Below are positions 1 through 5,840 of a DNA stretch of 5,914 nucleotides, one piece after another. Both the position numbers and the translations under genes were made by a program. Each line of letters begins with the position of its first letter. Positions within the stretch are counted from its first letter, which is position 1. The notes below the pieces were generated by a model, which searched no databases, was not told where the DNA came from, and was given only the letters and a program-made list of their open reading frames with translations. Source of the DNA: Candidatus Zhuqueibacterota bacterium (GTDB taxonomy: Bacteria; SM23-31). The stretch lies in contig JADFON010000132.1 in the NCBI GenBank assembly GCA_022562855.1, positions 1-5,914 on the forward strand. Reading direction: 5' to 3'.

Positions 1-129
1 ATCAATTATAAAATCTAAACTTTTTGAGTTGCTTATAATATGATCTGCATTACTACTTTTTGTAATAGCAATAACATTTTCATGCCTTACAATCCAATTT
101 AATATTATTTGTTGTATAGTTTTATTGTT
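1..129 (-). pseudogene. Aldo/keto reductase, C-terminal fragment (cut by window edge and by a junction near 130)
   Basis: Read on the minus strand from about base 129 down to base 1, this stretch gives an uninterrupted frame of 43 residues. It contains NNKT, IILNWI, VIAITKSSN and SLDF in that order and spacing. This matches the C-terminal part of NADPH-dependent aldo/keto reductases: YNKTPAQ, then ALNWL, then the VIPIPKSSN signature whose Lys-Ser contacts the cofactor phosphate, then the LDFxLS helix. The enzyme is a cytosolic TIM barrel that reduces carbonyls. The N-terminal roughly 220 residues are missing: upstream on this strand (above base 130) the sequence becomes the antisense of the Fn3 frame. 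The last residues lie beyond the left edge. The segment is much more AT-rich than the rest of the window. I infer a gene broken by rearrangement, or a contig join. The family call is fairly secure despite the short length. Confidence 0.7.
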
Positions 130-1077
130 GTGGGTTTTAATGCCGATACGGCTCGGGCGTTTTCCGATGCTGTTTCTTTTACGTCCGATTCTCTGCCTGT
201 GCTTTATGATTTGACGGTTGTTTCTAATCTTCCGGGTGAGACGATTTTGTCGGTGATCGATTCTTCGGGTAGTAAGAATCTGCGGTTGGTGTTTTATGAT
301 TCTCTCGGGGTTCTTTCGAATGATACGGTTAGTTTTGACGGGGTGAATCCGGTTACGGTTTATGATACGGTGAATACGTCTAATTTTCCCGATTCTTTGG
401 TTGCTTTTATGGTTTTACTGCTTAATTCTCAGGGCGATTCGGTTGTGCTGGATTCGGTGCGTCAACAGTATCTGCAGGTTGCTTTTCCTCTTGCGGTTAT
501 TGCGAGCGATACTTCGGATTCTACTATTCAGTTTTATTTCGACGCTGCGGATATTAATCCCGACCGGGTTTTTTATCAGTTGTACGATAGTTCGCTGTCT
601 GTTTTTGTGAATATTGCGGGTGATACTTCGGGTACGGACAGCGTCTGGGCGATCAAGTCGTCGTGGGATACTTTGACGTTGAATGTTGGGGTGAATACGG
701 AGCATCGGTTGTTCTTGAAGGGGCGTAATTCCGATTCTGTGGCTACGGTTTTTTCGCTGTCGGATTCGTTGTGGTCGTGGGCGCAAATACCGGATATGGT
801 AAGTGCCTTTCCGCACAGCCGGGACTCCATACTGATAGTAATTGATCCAAAAGAAAACCCGTCGTATACATATTTCGCTATCGAGGATTCCGTTACAGGG
901 CTTTTTATCGACAATTCTTCAAATGTCTTGAGGTCTTCCGGTGTAACCGTTGATTCAACCTGGGCATGGGCGGCATACGCCGAATGGGGTGGGGCTGCCG
1001 GTTACTTCGTTGTCGTGTCTCCAAATACATCGTTTGTATTTAGAGCGTATGCTAAAGAGGGGATAAAACGGGATTAG
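109..1077 (+). CDS. Fibronectin type III-like repeat protein, N-terminally truncated fragment
   Basis: The frame (322 residues from a TTG) looks like the end of a larger repeat protein. Residues 8-28 (VGFNADTARAFSD) resemble the last strands of an Fn3 repeat. Three fuller repeats follow, at about 29-126, 127-226 and 227-322, each ending in an N-x-D-S or PNTSFVFRAYA-type strand. The sequence is rich in Asp-Ser pairs and beta-forming residues, has no cysteine, and shows no signal peptide or membrane segment. Such repeats usually serve as spacers in secreted, surface or tail proteins, but no binding or catalytic part is visible here. The TTG start has no ribosome binding site and follows a stop at 100-102, so it is probably not a real start; recognisable homology begins near base 133. 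Codon use changes sharply at about base 785 (residue 226). The end, AYAKEGIKRD, stops just where another repeat would normally follow. Best read as a remnant or a chimeric gene. A role in the phage virion is possible but unsupported. Confidence 0.6.
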   Translation: MLYSFIVVGFNADTARAFSDAVSFTSDSLPVLYDLTVVSNLPGETILSVIDSSGSKNLRLVFYDSLGVLSNDTVSFDGVNPVTVYDTVNTSNFPDSLVAFMVLLLNSQGDSVVLDSVRQQYLQVAFPLAVIASDTSDSTIQFYFDAADINPDRVFYQLYDSSLSVFVNIAGDTSGTDSVWAIKSSWDTLTLNVGVNTEHRLFLKGRNSDSVATVFSLSDSLWSWAQIPDMVSAFPHSRDSILIVIDPKENPSYTYFAIEDSVTGLFIDNSSNVLRSSGVTVDSTWAWAAYAEWGGAAGYFVVVSPNTSFVFRAYAKEGIKRD

Positions 1078-1155
1078 AATTATTTTAAATAAAAGCTTCT
1101 TATCATTTAGGTTTTAATGAAATATTCTGTGACAAATCAACTAATCATTTGTTAA

Positions 1156-1173
1156 GTATAATAAATATTATAC
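1156..1173. promoter_or_regulatory. Perfect 8-bp inverted repeat with embedded TATAAT, upstream of the phage module
   Basis: GTATAATA-aa-TATTATAC is a perfect dyad of 8-bp arms with a 2-bp spacer, 20 bases before the ATG at 1194. It contains an exact -10 consensus, TATAAT (1157-1162). The best -35-like hexamer, GTGACA (1129-1134), lies 22 bases away, which is too far. The properly spaced positions (1134-1139) are poor. A repressor site overlapping a -10 box would fit a module that begins here. The 116-base gap is AT-rich, however, so a short AT dyad may arise by chance. Confidence 0.35.
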
Positions 1174-1193
1174 AAATTTAATGGAGCCCGATT

Positions 1194-2201
1194 ATGGGAA
1201 TGCGAGGTCCTGGAAAAAGCGCTGCGGCAAAAACCCCGGTTGATTCAATTATAGTTTCGATTCCGGTTGAGTTGCGCGTCAAGAAATGGTTTACCGACAT
1301 TGAAACAGTCAAAAAGATGTACACCGCTGCATCGAGATCGCTTAGCATTCAAAATGAAGAGGAAATCCTTGTTGGATTCTTCCAAAGCGATCTTGAATTC
1401 GGCAACATTATTGAAAATTCTGAACGAATTAAAGTCAGGGAACGCGCACTCGGACCTGATTTAATAACCATAACCGATGGGAATTTTCAATCGTTAAGCA
1501 ACGATGATATAATAAAAGGAACCGTTGTCGTAACAAATACAAACGAAAACCTGGAATGGGTCGAGGGCGTAGATTATGAAATTGAATATTCCACGGGAAA
1601 GATACGCCACCTCTTTACTTCCGGATCCCCGGGTACTGCCAAGGGAGCGGGCGCCGGTTCAGGATCGTCGATAAACACCGCATCCTTTGAGTTAACCGTT
1701 CAAAAAAGTGTAACCGTTCATTATCAATATTATTCTACAAAAACCAAGGATTTTGATTACTCGATAAATTATGTCCGGGGAAGCCTGTCCCGTAAGGAAG
1801 GAGGAACACTTGTTTCCGGTACTAAAGTTAACATCGATTATCGTGTCCAGGAGTTGATTCAGGATGAAGTAATCGCCTTGTCGATTGATCAGGCTCATGT
1901 CTGGATCCTCGACCGGATAGGCGATGAATTGGAAACTTCATCGGATGACAGATTAAAATACGGTGAAGCCTATTTTTCACTTTTTTTGATTTCTAAAATG
2001 AGCGCAGCAAACCTCATTTACGAAAAAAGAAACGATGATGTTGAAGAAGCCGCAAAAGAGCTGAGCTTGATATCGGAGGATTACCGGCGTTTGGCGTTGA
2101 GTTTCTTACAAAAACATATAAAGTTCCCTGTCGGCAGACGGACAGGGAAAGTATCCAAAAATAAATCCTGGTCTCTTGTCACAAGAAACCCCTTTATATA
2201 A
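1194..2201 (+). CDS. Putative phage virion/connector protein, beta modules plus helical C-terminal domain
   Basis: I do not recognise a named family. The 335-residue product opens with a basic MGMRGPGK stretch, reminiscent of the first residues of some terminase small subunits. A mixed helical part follows to about residue 95. Residues 107-180 form a beta module with EGVDYEIEYSTGKI and VTVHYQYY; this GxDYxxxYxxGxI pattern occurs in tailed-phage structural proteins. A flexible Gly/Ser linker (144-159) lies inside it. A second strand pair, ending GTKVNIDYRV, covers 190-218. Residues 222-312 are strongly helical and charged, like the helical bundle of head-tail connector proteins. There is no signal peptide or membrane segment. 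The ATG has GGAG seven bases upstream. The gene lies 18 bases before terS, so it is probably co-transcribed with the packaging genes. Adaptor or connector is my inference; a decoration protein or packaging accessory protein is also possible. Confidence 0.65.
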   Translation: MGMRGPGKSAAAKTPVDSIIVSIPVELRVKKWFTDIETVKKMYTAASRSLSIQNEEEILVGFFQSDLEFGNIIENSERIKVRERALGPDLITITDGNFQSLSNDDIIKGTVVVTNTNENLEWVEGVDYEIEYSTGKIRHLFTSGSPGTAKGAGAGSGSSINTASFELTVQKSVTVHYQYYSTKTKDFDYSINYVRGSLSRKEGGTLVSGTKVNIDYRVQELIQDEVIALSIDQAHVWILDRIGDELETSSDDRLKYGEAYFSLFLISKMSAANLIYEKRNDDVEEAAKELSLISEDYRRLALSFLQKHIKFPVGRRTGKVSKNKSWSLVTRNPFI

Positions 2202-2219
2202 GAGGATTACCAATTCAGC

Positions 2220-2630
2220 ATGAAAAAATCGAACGATAAAAACAAAAATTTTACAGAAAAATTATCTTCAAATCAAAAACTATTCATCGAGTATCTTCTC
2301 GACACGGAATGCGAAGAATCACCGGACGATTTTGCGATTAGAATCGGCGTACCGAAATCAACGCTCCTGGAATGGAAATCAAATCCCGCAATCGTCCAAT
2401 CGGTTTATCAGCTTTGTGTTACAAGGAATGGAACGGAAATTCCAAAGGTGCTGAAAATGCTTCGGGAAAAAGCGCTTGAAGACAGGGATATTTCCGCCTG
2501 CAAACTTTTTTTCCAGCAGATCGAACGAATATCGGATATACCGGAAGCCGGTTTATCGGTCGATGAGGCGCTTCGGATTGTCAACAAAATAATGGAAGAC
2601 TCTGAAAACTCAAATTCTTCAAATGTGTAA
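2220..2630 (+). CDS. terS: Phage terminase small subunit (phBC6A51-like helix-turn-helix)
   Basis: The 136-residue product fits a terminase small subunit, the part of the packaging motor that recognises phage DNA and hands it to the large subunit. Residues 15-28 (LSSNQKLFIEYLL) are the typical opening helix. Residues 35-53 form a helix-turn-helix: DDFAIRIGVPKSTLLEWK, with the IGVPKSTLxxW core of the phBC6A51-type domain. A second helical region at 76-101, with LREKALEDRDISACKLFFQ, matches the 'A..GD..A.KL.L' oligomerisation segment of this family. The tail is acidic and Ser/Asn-rich. The length is normal for the family. GAGGA lies 13 bases before the ATG, a slightly long spacing. The gene is 18 bases downstream of the preceding gene and 13 bases upstream of the large subunit, which is the expected operon order. 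The DNA site it binds cannot be identified here. Confidence 0.85.
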   Translation: MKKSNDKNKNFTEKLSSNQKLFIEYLLDTECEESPDDFAIRIGVPKSTLLEWKSNPAIVQSVYQLCVTRNGTEIPKVLKMLREKALEDRDISACKLFFQQIERISDIPEAGLSVDEALRIVNKIMEDSENSNSSNV

Positions 2631-2643
2631 ACCGTATTGAATT

Positions 2644-4026
2644 ATGCTTACATCCAACGACTTATATCATATATCGAAGTGTAGATTCGACCCGTGGTAT
2701 TTCTTTACCCGGTACGTACGTACGCTGGAAAGGGAATTCGGTGAACGGGCATATCCCGATTACCCATATCTCAAAAATTTGATCAGGCATATCCAAACTG
2801 ACCGAAGGCTCGTCATTCTGAAATCCCGTCAAATGCTCGTTACCTGGACTGCCGTTGCATTTGCATTATGGGAAGCGATATTCAGGGGAAATACCGATAT
2901 ACTATTTATTTCGAAAAGAGAGGACGATGCGAAAGAGGCTATCAGGAGAATAAAATTCATATATGACCGTCTGCCTGAATTTTTAAAACCCCGTACCGGG
3001 GAAAACACAAAGTACGTGCTTGAATTTCCTGCACGTCAATCCCGCCTGATGGCGCTGCCGACACATCCGAATATCGGAAGGACGTATTCGCCAACCCGTA
3101 TTATCTGGGATGAAATGGCAAGCACGCCATTTGACGATGATATCTTTGCATCACTTCAGCCAAGTCTTGACGGCGGTGGATATTTCGTCGGTATTTCTAC
3201 GAGCCAGGGTCCTATGACAAAGCATGCCGAACTGTATACCAATGCCGATTCATTAGGATTCAACCGTCTTTCCCTTCATTACAGTAAGCACCCTCATAAA
3301 AACGAAGAATGGTGCAAACTTGCCCGGCGGGGAATGAGCGATGAGCGGTGGCAGATGGAGCAGGAAATGTCACTCAGTTTTGGCGGCAACCGCGTATATG
3401 GAGCATTTCAAAAACAGACGCATGTGACCGGAGTGCCGCTTCCCTGCCTGAAATATTCATTATACCGCTCTATCGATTTCGGATTTCATACGCCGGTGGT
3501 ATTGTGGTCACAGGTTAATAATGGCTCGATAACGGTTTTCAGGGAGTGGGTAGGCGAGGATGCGACGATATCCGATATGGTCCGGGCTATCATTGAAATC
3601 GACAGAGATCTCGGTTTAACGGAAAATGAATTTACCTACACCTATTGCGATCCTGCCGGGGCATCGCGAACCGACCTTGGCATTTCCTCTTTAGAGCGTC
3701 TAAAAGCTGAGTATTTCGAATCGACTTTTTTCGAACTCAAGATACGGTTTCGTCACAGCACCGTTTTAGCAGGTGTCGACTTAATCAGGGAAAAGCTCAG
3801 GAATGCGGCAGGCGAAATCAATCTGAAAGTGAGTTCCGGCTGTCCGAGAACAATACTGGATTTTGGCAGATACGTAAAAATGAAGGACAGTGAAGATCCC
3901 AAAAAAGACGGGCTTGCAGAACATACTATGGATGCTCTCAGGTATCTCGTTATTAACCTGATGCAAAAACCGAAACCCGCCGGCTCAAGTATTCTGCAGC
4001 CGCGTATTTCGGGCGTATTCAAGTAG
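2644..4026 (+). CDS. terL: Phage terminase large subunit (packaging ATPase and nuclease)
   Basis: This 460-residue protein has both terminase domains intact. In the N-terminal ATPase, the variant Walker A is KSRQMLVTW (60-68). The Walker B is RIIWDE (152-157), with Asp156 and catalytic Glu157. The coupling motif is GISTSQGP (183-190). The C-terminal RNase H-like nuclease shows its three acidic positions: SIDFG (Asp278), YCDPAGA (Asp336) and EHTMDALRY (Asp430). The enzyme cuts concatemeric phage DNA and pumps it through the portal into the prohead using ATP. Leu65 stands where many relatives have Gly, which seems tolerated in some branches. The length is typical for the shorter Terminase_6-type proteins. 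The start is the first ATG after an in-frame TGA at 2638-2640. No clear ribosome binding site precedes it, so translation may be coupled to the small subunit gene 13 bases upstream. Confidence 0.95.
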   Translation: MLTSNDLYHISKCRFDPWYFFTRYVRTLEREFGERAYPDYPYLKNLIRHIQTDRRLVILKSRQMLVTWTAVAFALWEAIFRGNTDILFISKREDDAKEAIRRIKFIYDRLPEFLKPRTGENTKYVLEFPARQSRLMALPTHPNIGRTYSPTRIIWDEMASTPFDDDIFASLQPSLDGGGYFVGISTSQGPMTKHAELYTNADSLGFNRLSLHYSKHPHKNEEWCKLARRGMSDERWQMEQEMSLSFGGNRVYGAFQKQTHVTGVPLPCLKYSLYRSIDFGFHTPVVLWSQVNNGSITVFREWVGEDATISDMVRAIIEIDRDLGLTENEFTYTYCDPAGASRTDLGISSLERLKAEYFESTFFELKIRFRHSTVLAGVDLIREKLRNAAGEINLKVSSGCPRTILDFGRYVKMKDSEDPKKDGLAEHTMDALRYLVINLMQKPKPAGSSILQPRISGVFK

Positions 4027-4055
4027 CATTGTGTCTAAAAACAATAATAATTTTT

Positions 4056-4065
4056 GGTAATTACC
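4056..4065. repeat. 10-bp palindrome GGTAATTACC in the terL-portal gap
   Basis: A perfect palindrome lies 30 bases after the terL stop and just before the heptamer array. It is too short and AT-centred for a terminator and has no following T-run. It may be a binding site or chance. Confidence 0.3.
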
Positions 4066-4074
4066 GCCGAACTT

Positions 4075-4116
4075 ATTCGTAACTCGTAATTCGTAATTCG
4101 TAATTCGTAATTCGAA
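4075..4116. repeat. Heptanucleotide tandem repeat (ATTCGTA), six units
   Basis: Six head-to-tail 7-bp units fill 42 bases: ATTCGTA, ACTCGTA, three exact ATTCGTA, then ATTCGAA. The 7-base period is not a multiple of three, so any frame through it reads a 7-residue cycle. On the minus strand this gives NYELRIT-like repeats, a known false-gene pattern in repeat-rich bacterial genomes. The array sits between the terL stop and the portal start and contains no ribosome binding site. It resembles the short tandem repeats scattered through intergenic DNA of some bacteria. Slippage can change its copy number and so the spacing between the two genes. Confidence 0.9.
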
Positions 4117-4152
4117 AATTGTAACTCCTTACCATCAACCGGGGCAACAAAT

Positions 4153-5415
4153 ATGGATTTATTATCACATTTCAGAAAAAGAAAAGGTCTTCCCGAAAAA
4201 ATTGAAGCGCTGTCAAATCGTGGAATGAACCGCTCGCGGTCTTCATATTTAGATGGATGCAACTGGCATCGGTATGAGTCAAGGCATCAACTGTACAGGT
4301 ATCTTCGGGACAGGATTCCGATCATTTCTTCCGCGATATGGAACTGGGTGAGACTCTGTAATACGCCTGGCTCATACCTGCTTGTCGGAAACGATAAACA
4401 CCTGAAAGAAGCAGAACATGTTCTTGATGATTTGCTGACCAGGATGGGTACGGTTGTAGGATCCAAGCGGACAGGTCTGGGAAGGCTTCTCGAATTATTT
4501 TTTCAGGAAGTTTTTACCAACGGCAGTTTTTGCGGAAAATTGGTTCCCCTTCCTTCCGGTACAGGGATCGATTTCTTTGAAGATATGGATTCGTCCAGAA
4601 TCAAATGGGATAAAAAAGGGAAATGGATCCCCTACCTTGAAATGGATGACAGAAAAATCTATCTCGATAATGAAACCTTTTTTCACTATGGACTTGGGTC
4701 TGATTGCTTAAATCCAGGTGGAGTTAGTTTTCTCGCTTCAATAGAATTCGTTACGGAAATCGATCAACGTATGGTTGAAGATATGGCGCGCAGCGGACAT
4801 AACGCCGGAAATCCTCATCTGCATATAAAAATCATTCCACCGGAACGGTTTGACAACGAAAACGACGAAAAATACATAAAAAGAGCCGAAAAATACTTTG
4901 ACAATACTGTTGACATGTTTAAGGAAATCGACCCCGATGACAATTTATTTACCTGGTCGAATATTGAAATCACCATAGCAGGTGGCGGCACGGCAATGCC
5001 GTTTACCTGGCGAGTCAACCGGGAACAGATAATAGAGGACGTTATCACAGGTATGAAACTGTTTCCGTGGGTCGTTGGAAGAAGTCACGGTACCACGAAA
5101 AACTGGGTACAGGCACAGTACAACCTGCTTATGCAGGTTGTCGACTCCATCCAGGAAGAAGGAAAAGCCCTGGCGGAATGGATTCTTAACACCGAATTGA
5201 AACTGAAGGGAATCCCCGTCACCGCCCGGTACATCTTTAGCCCAAACCAGGACCCGTACCAGCTTGACCGTGAGAAAGCAGCAGCTCTCAGATTTGAAAT
5301 CGTTAATAAAAAAGTGCAAAACGGTTATATATCCAAAAATGAGGGAGCAAAGGAACTTGGATATAAAGAGGCATTCAACCAAGAATCATCAATAAAGTTA
5401 GTAACAAATAAATGA
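4153..5415 (+). CDS. Phage portal protein
   Basis: This 420-residue protein has the layout of a tailed-phage portal. The portal is a twelve-subunit ring at one capsid vertex, through which the terminase pumps DNA and to which the tail connects. Residues 45-78 give the early helical segment with YLRDRIPIISSAIWNWV (repeated in many portals as 'D.vv..ai..ra'). Residues 108-180 form the beta-rich wing, with GRLLELFFQEVFTNGSF and ETFFHYGLGS. Residues 190-215 are the following helix. The stem/clip and crown region includes GMKLFPWVVGRSHGTTKNWVQAQYNLL (300-326) and a long helix at 320-347. The tail, with NQDPYQLDREKAAALRFEIV and NGYISKNEGAKELGY (389-404), is the usual portal ending. No membrane segment is seen. 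The ATG is the only start after an in-frame TAA at 4108-4110; a weak GGGG lies eight bases upstream. The position right after terL supports the call. Confidence 0.85.
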   Translation: MDLLSHFRKRKGLPEKIEALSNRGMNRSRSSYLDGCNWHRYESRHQLYRYLRDRIPIISSAIWNWVRLCNTPGSYLLVGNDKHLKEAEHVLDDLLTRMGTVVGSKRTGLGRLLELFFQEVFTNGSFCGKLVPLPSGTGIDFFEDMDSSRIKWDKKGKWIPYLEMDDRKIYLDNETFFHYGLGSDCLNPGGVSFLASIEFVTEIDQRMVEDMARSGHNAGNPHLHIKIIPPERFDNENDEKYIKRAEKYFDNTVDMFKEIDPDDNLFTWSNIEITIAGGGTAMPFTWRVNREQIIEDVITGMKLFPWVVGRSHGTTKNWVQAQYNLLMQVVDSIQEEGKALAEWILNTELKLKGIPVTARYIFSPNQDPYQLDREKAAALRFEIVNKKVQNGYISKNEGAKELGYKEAFNQESSIKLVTNK

Positions 5416-5465
5416 TAATATAATTAACTGTACTTTGGAAAATTTTAGGATTTAAGATGTTAATA

Positions 5466-5491
5466 GCACCTCCAAATGAGTTTGGGGGTGC
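5466..5491. repeat. Strong hairpin after portal (11-bp stem, TGAG loop)
   Basis: GCACCTCCAAA - TGAG - TTTGGGGGTGC folds into an 11-bp stem with a single T-G (U-G) mismatch. It lies 50 bases after the portal stop. No T-run follows (the next bases are CACACATG), so a standard intrinsic terminator is unlikely. It could protect the upstream mRNA's 3' end or be part of a dispersed repeat together with the next hairpin. Confidence 0.7.
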
Positions 5492-5514
5492 CACACATGT
5501 TCAATCTGTCATTG

Positions 5515-5543
5515 TCCCGTTAGGGATGGCAATCTTCCCGTTA
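5515..5543. repeat. Small TCCC-GTTA-GGGA hairpin with repeated CCCGTTA
   Basis: TCCC (5515-5518), loop GTTA, GGGA (5523-5526) form a short stem, extendable by G-U pairs. The heptamer CCCGTTA occurs here and again at 5537-5543. Together with the hairpin 24 bases upstream this looks like one structured intergenic repeat unit of roughly 80 bases. Its family is not identified. Confidence 0.45.
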
Positions 5544-5636
5544 ATATCTAAAAAAAACTTGAATTTACCTTAATACAATTTTTACTAAAGTAACCCGTTG
5601 TGCTAGTTAGAACGAATACATTCAACGCGACACAAG

Positions 5637-5650
5637 TTGTTTATAAACAA
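5637..5650. repeat. 14-bp palindrome TTGTTTATAAACAA inside the MITE-like element
   Basis: A perfect 14-bp palindrome lies in the left half of the element, extendable by AG/CT if one extra A is skipped. It may be a protein-binding or structural part of the element. Confidence 0.45.
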
Positions 5651-5669
5651 ACTGTTAGCATTGAAAGCA

Positions 5670-5741
5670 ATGTCATTTCGAGCGTAGCCGAGAAATCTTT
5701 ACGCCGAGATTTCTTCCCATAATGCGGGATCGAAATGACAT
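5670..5741. repeat. Nested palindromic repeat (GTCATTTCGA type) in the centre of the MITE-like element
   Basis: Outer arms ATGTCATTTCGA (5670-5681) and TCGAAATGACAT (5730-5741) are perfect 12-bp inverted repeats. Inner arms AGAAATCT (5691-5698) and AGATTTCT (5707-5714) are perfect 8-bp inverted repeats. As RNA or single-stranded DNA it would fold into a two-tier hairpin. Similar GTCATTTCGAGC...AGAAATCT palindromes are scattered in many copies through various bacterial genomes (recalled, not searched). It may be a passenger inside the element or the element's core. Confidence 0.75.
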
Positions 5742-5840
5742 GAAAGTTTAGTGTAAACCTAATAAAAATGCTCAATATGAATCAATTCTAATAGCACAAC
5801 GGGTTAAAGTACTTTAATTTAAATAAACAGGAGAATAAAA

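Larger units (their letters stand above)
5587..5810. mobile_element. MITE-like element with 14-bp terminal inverted repeats and AAAGT target duplication
   Basis: AACCCGTTGTGCTA (5592-5605) is repeated perfectly inverted as TAGCACAACGGGTT (5792-5805). The match continues inward as GTTAGAA against TTCTAA, with one extra base in the left arm, and then fades. The element proper is 214 bp. It is flanked on both sides by AAAGT (5587-5591 and 5806-5810), as expected for a 5-bp target duplication. Joining the flanks rebuilds AAAGTACTTT, a palindrome that may have been the target. No open frame for a transposase lies inside, so it would need enzyme supplied in trans by a related insertion sequence that I cannot name. 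It sits between portal and the next gene and ends 18 bases before that gene's ribosome binding site, without breaking either coding region. Confidence 0.75.

Noticed and set aside
109-111. TTG as a genuine start for the Fn3 frame
   Set aside because: No ribosome binding site precedes it, the first residues overlap the antisense aldo/keto reductase fragment, and the Fn3 similarity begins mid-domain.
415-914. Two long minus-strand frames opposite the Fn3 gene
   Set aside because: They arise because T/G-rich sense codons give few antisense stops; the products are Arg/Ile-rich or lack any domain, whereas the plus frame shows repeated Fn3 strands.
2712-2723. GTACGTACGTAC, a 12-bp palindromic triple repeat near the start of terL, considered as a packaging (cos/pac) site
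   Set aside because: It encodes conserved-looking RYVRT within terL and has no flanking repeats or other cut-site signs; chance is sufficient.
4035-4262. Minus-strand frame of 75 residues with NYELRITNYELRI repeats
   Set aside because: It is the antisense reading of the heptamer array and of the portal start; the repeat period alone generates it, and no ribosome binding site is present.
4945-5382. Minus-strand frame of 145 residues opposite portal
   Set aside because: It is a shadow of the well-supported portal gene, with a Cys/Phe/Ser-rich composition typical of antisense and no recognisable domain.
5466-5500. Intrinsic terminator after portal
   Set aside because: The stem is strong but no T-run follows on either strand next to the stem.
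5416-5840. tRNA, CRISPR array or small gene in the long gap after portal
   Set aside because: No cloverleaf, no regularly spaced direct repeats, and no frame with a ribosome binding site; the gap is explained by hairpins and the MITE-like element.
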